A DNA stretch of 64,000 bases, taken from Ktedonobacter robiniae. Lineage in GTDB: Bacteria > Chloroflexota > Ktedonobacteria > Ktedonobacterales > Ktedonobacteraceae. The translations under genes were made by a program, and so were the position numbers. Where the stretch lies: assembly GCF_016587375.1 (NCBI RefSeq), contig NZ_BNJG01000002.1, positions 806,001 through 870,000 of the forward strand, in the 5' to 3' direction. Below are positions 1 through 7,203 of the stretch, piece after piece. The notes under the pieces are model-generated. The model did not search any database and was not told where the DNA came from. It saw only the letters and a list, made by a program, of their open reading frames with translations. Each line of letters starts with the position of its first letter. Positions within the stretch are counted from its first letter, which is position 1.

Positions 1-1
1 A

Positions 2-922
2 CTAGATGATATCCTTGCTTCTGCGAAAGACGACTTTTCCGCTTCCAGCCTCATCCCCTACACATACAACGGAAAAGTTTATGCCATTCCAATGATTGTA
101 GATACTGGTTTGCTCTACTATCGCAAAAGTGTCCTTACAAAGGCTGGAGTCAAGCCACCTGAGACTATGGACGAGTTGATCAATGCTGCGAACAAGCTTA
201 CGACTGGTAATCAGAAGGGTCTCTTCATTGGAAACGATGGTGGCATTGGCGCATTGCTACAGATCGCTCCCTGGTCTGCTGGTAGCGACTTCCTGACAAC
301 GGATAATAAGCTTGTGTTCAATAATGATCGGACTGTGTTGGCTTATCAAAAGGTGCGTGAGCTCTATCAGTCGAAGAGTCTGCTGCTGGGTTATACCACT
401 GACTGGGCGGACCCTGGCGCTTTCATTAGTGGAGCGACTGCTATGCAGTGGGGTGGCTTATGGTCAATGCCGGCTATTATCAAAGGTCTTGGCGATGACT
501 TTGGAGTCGTACCCTGGCCAAAACTTGATGCACAGGGGACACCAGCGACATTTTCTGGCGGTTGGGGTGCGATGGTTGCAGCCAAAGGGAAGCACGTGCA
601 GGAGGCCAAAGCGTTTACAAAATGGCTCTGGATTGATAATACGAAAGATCAGCAGGATTGGAGTCTGAATTACGGCTTCCATCTTCCACCACGGAAGAGC
701 GCTGCCGCTTCCGCCTCAAAACTCAGCAGCGGTCCAGCCGCAGATGCTGTAAGTATCCTCAACCAATATGGCAAGCCCAATCCTCCCGCCTGGGATACGA
801 CCATGAGTACAGCACTTACAGATGCCGTCACCAATATCGTCAAAAATGGTGCCGATGCCAAAACTGAGTTGGCTAAAGCAGAAGCAAAGTGCCAGGCCGA
901 GTTACAAACGATTGTAAAGTAG
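2..922 (+). CDS. Sugar ABC transporter substrate-binding protein, 5'-truncated by window edge
   Basis: The frame is open from base 2, so the start lies outside the window; 306 residues of the mature protein are visible. The sequence is typical of family 1 (CUT1/MalE-type) extracellular solute-binding proteins: a segment reading YNGKVYAIPM followed by LLYYRKSVLTKAG matches the conserved 'G+.YA.P.......YYN+..F+.AG' region, and later parts carry the usual GGWGAMV and aromatic-rich lobes. It should capture an oligosaccharide outside the membrane and deliver it to the two permeases directly downstream. The ligand cannot be read from sequence. No ATPase gene accompanies it. Confidence 0.9.
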   Translation, partial: LDDILASAKDDFSASSLIPYTYNGKVYAIPMIVDTGLLYYRKSVLTKAGVKPPETMDELINAANKLTTGNQKGLFIGNDGGIGALLQIAPWSAGSDFLTTDNKLVFNNDRTVLAYQKVRELYQSKSLLLGYTTDWADPGAFISGATAMQWGGLWSMPAIIKGLGDDFGVVPWPKLDAQGTPATFSGGWGAMVAAKGKHVQEAKAFTKWLWIDNTKDQQDWSLNYGFHLPPRKSAAASASKLSSGPAADAVSILNQYGKPNPPAWDTTMSTALTDAVTNIVKNGADAKTELAKAEAKCQAELQTIVK

Positions 923-931
923 TTTTATCGA

Positions 932-968
932 GGAGCATGAACAAACCTGGCGGAATGTTTCATGCTCC
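932..968 (+). other. Intercistronic stem-loop between binding protein and permease
   Basis: GGAGCATGAA (932-941) is the exact reverse complement of TTCATGCTCC (959-968). It sits just after the binding-protein stop codon and has no U-run. In maltose-type operons such a structure commonly limits read-through or stabilises the upstream mRNA so that the binding protein is made in excess; that role here is inference. The same position is occupied by a hairpin in the 31 kb transporter operon. Confidence 0.55.
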
Positions 969-1061
969 ACTGCAGGCCTATGACCATATCGATACCTGGC
1001 AGTGTACTGGACTGAATTTACTGGTTCATACCAACAGGTGCCTTTCAGGAAGGATAGCTGT

Positions 1062-2048
1062 ATGGAGTCCACCAAAGTCATTTCACCTGCTCAACCAGAG
1101 GCACCTCTGGACGTGAAACAGAGAGGGAAACGCTCTACGCTACGAAAACGTCTCAAGATTGAGCTCGCCTTCTGGGGTTTTGCGGCCCCTCTCCTAATTG
1201 GTCTGGTGGTGTTTGTCTATATCCCTATTCTCTGGAGTATCTTCCTCAGTTTCTTCGATGCCCGCAGCACCATAGCACCGACACAATTTGTTGGCCTGGC
1301 CAATTATGCCAGCATACTCAATGATACAGCCTATCAGCAGGCTCTGGTCACGATCACGCTCTTCGCGCTTTTCATTATACCGACCACTTTTGCGCTTTCT
1401 CTTGGACTTGCGCTCATGGTCAACAGTATTCGTTTTGCCCAACCATTCTTCCGTTCCGTGTTCTTTCTTCCAACGGCCTGTTCTTATGTCGTGGCCTCGC
1501 TCATCTGGAAGCTCGATATCTTCAATGGTCTCCCTACGGGGTTTGCCAACACCATTTTGACCTCCTTGCATATGGATCCTATTAACACCTGGATTTCCAG
1601 CCCAAATCCCCCGTACTACTGGATTGTACTGGTCTCGCTCCGTCTCTGGATACAGGTTGGCGTCTATATGTTGCTTTTTATTGCAGGATTGCAAACCATT
1701 CCGCAAGAATTGTATGAAGCCGCGACGGTCGATGGTGCCAGGCGTGGTTGGACCACTTTCCGCTATATAACCTTTCCTTTGCTACGCAATACTTCGGTTG
1801 CCATTCTGATTCTGAACTTGATCGCAGCCTATCAAGCGTTCGATGAGTTCTATAACATTATGGGGAGTACGGCGTCCAGTGGCAATGCGTCTCTGGGACG
1901 ACCGCCGCTCCTCTATATCTTCCAGGTCGCTCTAGGTTCGCAAGATTATGGTCGTGGGAGCGCAGGTGCAATCATTCTCGCAATCATTATTATTGTGTTT
2001 ACTGTTGTGCAGGCAAAAGTGTTTGGCTTTGGCAAAGTACAGTCGTGA
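1062..2048 (+). CDS. Carbohydrate ABC transporter permease (MalF type)
   Basis: A 328-residue integral membrane protein with about six hydrophobic segments, the first near residues 33-58. The cytoplasmic coupling (EAA) motif is visible near residue 215 as ELYEAATVDGARRGW, which docks onto the transport ATPase. The ATG at 1062 is preferred over the upstream ATG at 1002 because AGGAAGGA lies at a good distance before it and the 20 extra residues look untranslated. It forms the translocation channel with the next permease and belongs to the cassette begun by the upstream binding protein. Confidence 0.92.
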   Translation: MESTKVISPAQPEAPLDVKQRGKRSTLRKRLKIELAFWGFAAPLLIGLVVFVYIPILWSIFLSFFDARSTIAPTQFVGLANYASILNDTAYQQALVTITLFALFIIPTTFALSLGLALMVNSIRFAQPFFRSVFFLPTACSYVVASLIWKLDIFNGLPTGFANTILTSLHMDPINTWISSPNPPYYWIVLVSLRLWIQVGVYMLLFIAGLQTIPQELYEAATVDGARRGWTTFRYITFPLLRNTSVAILILNLIAAYQAFDEFYNIMGSTASSGNASLGRPPLLYIFQVALGSQDYGRGSAGAIILAIIIIVFTVVQAKVFGFGKVQS

Positions 2049-2064
2049 AGAAAGGGAATAGCTT

Positions 2065-2949
2065 ATGTCGTTAACTATTTCGAGGCAAAAACCCGATAAG
2101 CGTTCCGTCAGGGCTGCCAGGTCAATAAGATCTATTGTGAGCGTTGTGCTACGCTATGCGCTGCTCATTTTTCTGGCAGGGCTTTTTCTGGTTCCTTTTT
2201 ATTTAATTCTACGCAATAGTCTGGCAACCGAACAGGATATTCGCCTTGGTGTCCTCTTTCCCAATGTCCTCCACTTTGAGAATATTCAAGAGCTGTTTAG
2301 TGATAGCTCTACGTCGATCCTTGTTGGTTTGCAAAATTCTGCGTTGATGGCTGTCCTGGGTACGATCGGGCAGGTACTTGTCACGTCGCTGGCGGCTTAT
2401 GCGATGGCGCGTATTCCTTCTCGCTGGTCCACTGTTGTGTTTGGCGCGGTTCTGGGTACGATGATGATTCCAGGTGCGGTCACGTTTCTGCCAACATATA
2501 TTGTGGTTTCATATATTGGTTGGATCGGGACGTTACAGGGCTTGATTATTCCTAGTCTGTTTAGCGGCTTTACGACTTTTCTGTTTCGCCAGTTCTTCTT
2601 GAGTTTTCCACGGGAACTTGAGGAGGCAGGGCATGTCGATGGGCTTGGCTATTGGGGCATCTATTGGCGTATCGTTGTTCCGAACTCGCTTCCCATTTTC
2701 GCGGCTCTCGGTATTACGGGGCTGATTGCCAATTGGAATTCTTTTCTCTGGCCTCTTGTGAATGCGCAGAATAGTGATTCGGGTCAAACGGTGCAGGTGG
2801 TCATCTCTACGTTCGAGACATCTCAGACGATTATTCTGCATGAGCTATTTATGGCGGCGGCCATCGGCATCCTCCCCCTGATACTTCTCTTTCTCTTCTT
2901 TCAGCGTTACATCGTCCAGGGCTATACACAAAGCGGCTTGAAAGGATAA
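2065..2949 (+). CDS. Carbohydrate ABC transporter permease (MalG type)
   Basis: This 294-residue membrane protein starts 16 bases after the MalF-type gene, preceded by GAAAGGGA. It has the MalG-type architecture: an N-terminal transmembrane helix near residues 30-50, a periplasmic loop, and a C-terminal five-helix core. The EAA coupling motif is visible near residue 184 as ELEEAGHVDGLGYW. It ends the cassette and is followed by a GC-rich hairpin. No ATP-binding subunit gene follows, so the transporter presumably shares one encoded elsewhere. Confidence 0.92.
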   Translation: MSLTISRQKPDKRSVRAARSIRSIVSVVLRYALLIFLAGLFLVPFYLILRNSLATEQDIRLGVLFPNVLHFENIQELFSDSSTSILVGLQNSALMAVLGTIGQVLVTSLAAYAMARIPSRWSTVVFGAVLGTMMIPGAVTFLPTYIVVSYIGWIGTLQGLIIPSLFSGFTTFLFRQFFLSFPRELEEAGHVDGLGYWGIYWRIVVPNSLPIFAALGITGLIANWNSFLWPLVNAQNSDSGQTVQVVISTFETSQTIILHELFMAAAIGILPLILLFLFFQRYIVQGYTQSGLKG

Positions 2950-2971
2950 CAAAGGTGAGTCTTTCTGCAAG

Positions 2972-2994
2972 CCCGTCCCCTTGAAGGGGACGGG
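2972..2994 (+). terminator. Hairpin at end of ABC cassette
   Basis: CCCGTCCCC and GGGGACGGG form a perfect 9-bp stem with a 5-base loop, 22 bases after the permease stop and in front of the convergent kinase gene. There is no U-tract on the plus strand, so it is either a weak or factor-dependent terminator or a 3' stabilising structure. Confidence 0.6.
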
Positions 2995-3069
2995 TGCTTG
3001 ACCAGTGCCTCAAAACAGGCGCTAAATCAAGCCACCTGAGAAGACCCCGCATGTGTACGTGGGGAATCG

Positions 3070-5583
3070 TCACGATCGATAAGGTTTAATCTCAAAGGTA
3101 GCCAACCTCTGGTTATCCTGGTAAATCTGCGTCATACCCATTATCTTTACCTGGTGAGTGGCTGTATCTAGTTGACCTGCGTAAGCGATATTGGTCCGCG
3201 TTACGATATCATTCAGAAGTGCAAGAGACGAAGGCTGAGCCAGTTGGGCATTGTTCATATGCACCAGTTGAATGGCATCCAGCCGTACTTGCACTAACTC
3301 TAATTTTACGTTACTGAGGCCCGTATTGATTTGTAGTGCTAGTGAACGTTGATACTGAGTAGAACCGGGTGAGGAAAGCACACCATTGAGATGAAGCGCG
3401 ATATGATACAGATAGCTGGGATGACCTTGACTTCCGGAATTAAGGTTAAGCAAACCAACCTGGGCATCCAGGGGATTGGCATAGAGAGGGGTACCCGCTG
3501 GCACATCTTGCTTAACATATGAAGCTCCGTCAAGGTAATCAAGAATGGATACGATACGCTGGTGCATCGCGTCAAAATTCTTTGCCTTCCAATCGTTCTG
3601 CGCCCCTTTAGACCACTGAGCAACCTCGTATATATTTCGGTTGGCCCAGATATCCAACCCTCCAGACAAATGGAGCGACATAAGGTCAGGGTCATCCGCC
3701 AGCAGGTGACGGACATGACTAAGCAAACTATACTGCTGACCGGCAGGCACCATTTGAGGAATCTCTGCATAATAGCGCCAGGCATTAAGATCAGGAGAAG
3801 GGATATCCGGTGTGATGGTGGAACTTTCTTCAGTAATGAGAAAACGGCTGGTCATCGCAAGCAAATCCGAGATATCACTATTGCCTGGATAGATATAATG
3901 AACAGTTCCATCCTTCACTATAAGTTGTCCCAGGAGGATAGGCGCCCCTTCAGGCTGATTTTTATCAGGCAGTAACCAGGCATAATAGCTCTTCCCATTT
4001 TGAGGGGCCGGAATGGATTTGAGATCTAGTTCTAATTTACTGTTGTTTCCCCTGGCCGTATCCTGGTCCATATTTACGCTACTGAGAAAGAAAGCCTGCC
4101 CAACAGTGCTATTTGTGCTGGTGGTCGTGGTGGCCTTATGCGGCGTTTGCAGGAGAAAGAACACGCCTGACCCCGCCACAATCAAGATACTAATGAATAG
4201 GGCCGCGATCACTATACGCATCTTCTGGCGCTTTTGCGCTCCTGGTGCATGTGACGGTAGGGGGGCTACCGGTGGCATCTTTGAAGGAGATGAGGATGCG
4301 GACCTTACCGGTATTGCAACCGTCTGCCCCTCCCTGGCATCGCTTTGAGCAGCTGCTTCGGATTGCGCATCATCATCAGGCACTTGTTGGCCTGGTTTGG
4401 AGAGAAGAGTTGCTCCGGAGTCAAGAATATCAGCAGCCGCTATTTTGTCACTGGTTGCGACTCCTGCCAATGGCGGTTCAGAATCTGGCAAATTCAGGGG
4501 GCCGCCAGTGTCCTCCACCCTTTCTGCTGAGAGCAGATCGACTTTCGCTGCATCGTCATCAACAACCGCATTCATCTTTTGCTGACCCAGCATAGCCGCA
4601 GGAGGCGAAGTAATTACCGTCGCGGCTTCTTGATCAACTGGTTGTGCATCATTCGTTGATCTTTGCGCCTGAGGTGTCGAGGCCAGTGCCAGCCGCACAG
4701 CTTCTGGCACTGGGAGATCGAGTGCCTCCGCCACTGCGGTGGTCATAGCAGCAGCGCTGGAGAAACGATCCTGCGGATCTCTGGCGATGCTTTTGAGGAG
4801 AACTTCTGACAACGCAGAGGAGAGGCCGGGATTAATGCTGCGTGGATCAGTGGGCTCTTCGAGAACGTGCTGGAGCATAATATGGCTCGAACTCCCACCA
4901 GAAAAAGGTGGCTGCGAGGTAAACAATTCATAGAGAACAATGCCCAGAGAATAAAGGTCAGTGCGGTTGCTTATCAATCCATTCTGCACCTGCTCAGGAG
5001 AAATATAGAGGGGAGTGCCAAACACCATTCCGGCTATTGTTCGGGAAGGAGCATCCATCACCTTGGCCAGGCCAAAATCTGAGAGAATCGGCTCTCCCAT
5101 TGGATTATGCGTCCGATTCTTTTGGTCAAGCAAAATATTCGCCGGTTTAATATCACGGTGGATTGTGCCTTGCCGATGTGCATAATCTAAAGCCAGGCTA
5201 ATAGGGGTAAAGAGCTGAATAATATCGTTAGCAGAAGGAAAATTCTTCTGCTGGGACGTAGTACGGATATAATGAGCCAGGGTCTGGCCCTGGATATACT
5301 CCATAACCATATAGGCTGGTGTATCTTCAGTCTCAGTTGACTCCGAAATATGAAAGTCATAGATTTGTACAATGTTTGGGTGACGCAGGGCTGCAACCAT
5401 CTGCGCTTCCTGAGTAAAACGAGAGATAAAATCCGGATCTGCATGTAAATTTGCATGCAGTAATTTTATAGCGACATAGCGATGCAATTGAGTATCAAGA
5501 GCTTTCCATACCTCTGCCATCCCACCACTTCCCAAAAGCTCTTGCAATTCATATTTCCCAATGCGTCGGGGAATATGGCTCAT
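3070..5583 (-). CDS. Membrane Ser/Thr protein kinase with extracytoplasmic domain
   Basis: An 837-residue protein. Residues about 10-270 are a Hanks-type kinase (PknB-like): glycine loop GSGGMAEV at 18-25, catalytic Lys40 in VAIK, catalytic loop HRDIKPANIL and DFGLAK. A proline/serine/acidic linker follows, then one transmembrane helix near 470-492, then about 345 extracytoplasmic residues. The first part of that region (Gly-Lys-Ser-Tyr-Tyr-Ala-Trp-Leu-Leu-Pro) resembles the RskA/anti-sigma-K C-terminal fold, which is an inference. RBS AAAGGAGA precedes the ATG. The kinase is presumed to signal from envelope state to cytoplasmic targets. It is transcribed alone. Confidence 0.92.
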   Translation of the reverse strand: MSHIPRRIGKYELQELLGSGGMAEVWKALDTQLHRYVAIKLLHANLHADPDFISRFTQEAQMVAALRHPNIVQIYDFHISESTETEDTPAYMVMEYIQGQTLAHYIRTTSQQKNFPSANDIIQLFTPISLALDYAHRQGTIHRDIKPANILLDQKNRTHNPMGEPILSDFGLAKVMDAPSRTIAGMVFGTPLYISPEQVQNGLISNRTDLYSLGIVLYELFTSQPPFSGGSSSHIMLQHVLEEPTDPRSINPGLSSALSEVLLKSIARDPQDRFSSAAAMTTAVAEALDLPVPEAVRLALASTPQAQRSTNDAQPVDQEAATVITSPPAAMLGQQKMNAVVDDDAAKVDLLSAERVEDTGGPLNLPDSEPPLAGVATSDKIAAADILDSGATLLSKPGQQVPDDDAQSEAAAQSDAREGQTVAIPVRSASSSPSKMPPVAPLPSHAPGAQKRQKMRIVIAALFISILIVAGSGVFFLLQTPHKATTTTSTNSTVGQAFFLSSVNMDQDTARGNNSKLELDLKSIPAPQNGKSYYAWLLPDKNQPEGAPILLGQLIVKDGTVHYIYPGNSDISDLLAMTSRFLITEESSTITPDIPSPDLNAWRYYAEIPQMVPAGQQYSLLSHVRHLLADDPDLMSLHLSGGLDIWANRNIYEVAQWSKGAQNDWKAKNFDAMHQRIVSILDYLDGASYVKQDVPAGTPLYANPLDAQVGLLNLNSGSQGHPSYLYHIALHLNGVLSSPGSTQYQRSLALQINTGLSNVKLELVQVRLDAIQLVHMNNAQLAQPSSLALLNDIVTRTNIAYAGQLDTATHQVKIMGMTQIYQDNQRLATFEIKPYRS

Positions 5584-5841
5584 GAACTGAATCTCCTTTA
5601 TGCTTTTTCATATCGCTTAGCTCAATTTCACCATCATATACATTGATGCATTTACATATTAACATGAAATAGAGAAAAAGATTACTATGTGTTGTGCTCT
5701 TGTTGCCCTCGCCTTTCCTCCAGTTGGCGTTGCAGAAAGACCAGCTTATCAGGATTCAAAAGATGACTCGCCTAAACGATTACACTAGTAACAGTGAGAA
5801 TGAGGCCCTATAGCAGAGTTCATGGAGACTAACAAGGTTTT

Positions 5842-6201
5842 ATGGCACGTCACCAGGTCGCGATCAAACGCATTTATGAGACACCCGAAAAAGATGACGG
5901 CACGCGCGTTTTAGTTGAGCGTCTCTGGCCTCGCGGTTTCACGAAAGAGCGCGCTCATATTGATCTCTGGCTCAAGGAGATCGCGCCCAGCAACGATCTT
6001 CGCCACTGGTTCAATCACGAGCCAGCCAAATTTGACGAGTTCCGACACCGTTACGAAGAGGAGTTAAAGACGCCAGAGGGACAGGCCACCCTCAAACGCC
6101 TCAACGACATGGCATTGCAGGGGCCGCTAACGCTCGTGTATTCCGCGCATGATAGCGAGCACAACAACGCTGTTGTGCTACGCGACCTGCTCAACCACTA
6201 G
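5842..6201 (+). CDS. DUF488 family protein (YeaO-like)
   Basis: A complete 119-residue soluble protein. The conserved family blocks are clear: the N-terminal KRIYE, then VERLWPRG near residue 30, WLKEIAPS near 48, LRHWF, and YSAHD near 105. DUF488 proteins are small, widespread and of unknown biochemical function; the conserved Arg-Leu-Trp-Pro-Arg-Gly and C-terminal segment suggest a phosphate or nucleotide site but this is not proven. It is monocistronic, between the divergent kinase and the convergent GntR gene. Confidence 0.9.
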   Translation: MARHQVAIKRIYETPEKDDGTRVLVERLWPRGFTKERAHIDLWLKEIAPSNDLRHWFNHEPAKFDEFRHRYEEELKTPEGQATLKRLNDMALQGPLTLVYSAHDSEHNNAVVLRDLLNH

Positions 6202-6220
6202 ACCAAAAGACTTGAAAAAA

Positions 6221-6967
6221 TTAAAATTCTTCGCTTTCCTCTTCTCGTTCCGCAGTTGTGCCGCGCTCGCCCTGCCCGTTGCCCCACTCTGCTTGCTCGA
6301 TTGAGGCCAGTCCACGCAGGACGAGCGAGCGGGTGAGGGACTGAGCCAGCGAGGAGTCTCGCTCTTCGTAAGCCTGGATCAGGCGAGCGTGATCTTTGAG
6401 TGAGCGTTCCATGCGCCCTGGATAGGACAGCGTGTGATGGCGCAGGTGAAGCGTGCGCAGGCCAAGGGAACTGAGCATCTGTTGCAGATAGAGGTTACCG
6501 CAGATTTCGGCTTCGGTGGCGCGAAACGAGAGGTTGCTCCAGAAATACGCGTCCAGGTCATTGTTTTTGACCGCTTCTTCTAAGCGCACCTGGTGCTCCC
6601 AGAGTGCGTGAATCGCTTCGTCTGAGGCCTGGGTGACGATGAGATTCGCGACCAGGATGTAGAGATGCGCTCGCACCTGGTAGATTTCGCGCACTTCGCG
6701 TAGGCTGATGGGCGTCACATAGGGCCGCCGGCGCGGCGGAATCGTTACCAGGCCCTCTTTTTCCAGGAGCATCAAGGCCTCGCGCACCGGTGTACGGCTG
6801 GTCTTAAATTGCCTGGAAAGCGCGACCGAGTTCAGGTCGTCACCTGGCCGCAGGCGCCCATCAATGATGGCGAGGCCGACCCACTCAGCGATTGAGCCAA
6901 CCAGCGAATCGAGGTTTGCCGAACGTTCCAGTGCGTTGGCGAAGATGCTGTGCATTGAGACTTCCAC
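6221..6967 (-). CDS. GntR-family regulator (FCD-type ligand domain)
   Basis: A 248-residue protein with an N-terminal winged helix (residues about 20-80, with SRTPVREALMLLEKEGLV as the recognition segment) and a C-terminal all-helical FCD domain containing the Arg-Ala-His and Leu-Arg-His-His metal/ligand positions. It starts with GTG at 6967 after GAGGGGGA; an ATG at 6955 is an alternative. It is divergent from aconitase across a 236-bp region containing palindromes and a sigma-70-like promoter, so it probably senses an organic acid and controls aconitase. The ligand is not evident. Confidence 0.9.
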   Translation of the reverse strand: MEVSMHSIFANALERSANLDSLVGSIAEWVGLAIIDGRLRPGDDLNSVALSRQFKTSRTPVREALMLLEKEGLVTIPPRRRPYVTPISLREVREIYQVRAHLYILVANLIVTQASDEAIHALWEHQVRLEEAVKNNDLDAYFWSNLSFRATEAEICGNLYLQQMLSSLGLRTLHLRHHTLSYPGRMERSLKDHARLIQAYEERDSSLAQSLTRSLVLRGLASIEQAEWGNGQGERGTTAEREEESEEF

Positions 6968-7030
6968 GACTATCCCCCTCTTTGTGTATTCTCTGAGAGA
7001 GAATTATATACTATTCTGCCCGGCTTTTAT

Positions 7031-7044
7031 AAGTGTCTACACTT
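7031..7044. promoter_or_regulatory. Candidate GntR operator in gntR-acnA divergent region
   Basis: AAGTGT-CT-ACACTT is a perfect 6-bp inverted repeat with a 2-bp spacer, 16 bases upstream of the -35 box of the aconitase promoter. Size and symmetry suit a GntR dimer. A second small palindrome, TGCTA-TTT-TAGCA (7068-7080), lies inside the promoter spacer and is another candidate site. Confidence 0.45.
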
Positions 7045-7059
7045 TTCCTCAAAATCGGG

Positions 7060-7088
7060 TTGACTAGTGCTATTTTAGCATGTTATTA
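7060..7088 (+). promoter_or_regulatory. Sigma-70-like promoter for aconitase
   Basis: TTGACT (7060-7065), a 17-bp spacer and TTATTA (7083-7088) match a housekeeping promoter, giving a leader of roughly 110 bases before the AGGAGGAA site of the aconitase gene. The palindrome TGCTA-TTT-TAGCA lies within the spacer, where a bound repressor would block RNA polymerase. Confidence 0.55.
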
Positions 7089-7203
7089 TTGATTTGCGAA
7101 ACAAAGTGTCGACTCTTCTTCGGGTGACAATAAGTAGCAAAAATAAAAAGTCTCAGGAAGAGTTGGCTATAGCAAGAAGACGGCGCTTAACAGGAGGAAA
7201 CTT

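Noticed and set aside
1194..1706. 170-codon minus-strand frame in the MalF-type permease
   Set aside because: Arg/Glu-rich reverse translation of a hydrophobic membrane gene; no family resemblance and no start signals.
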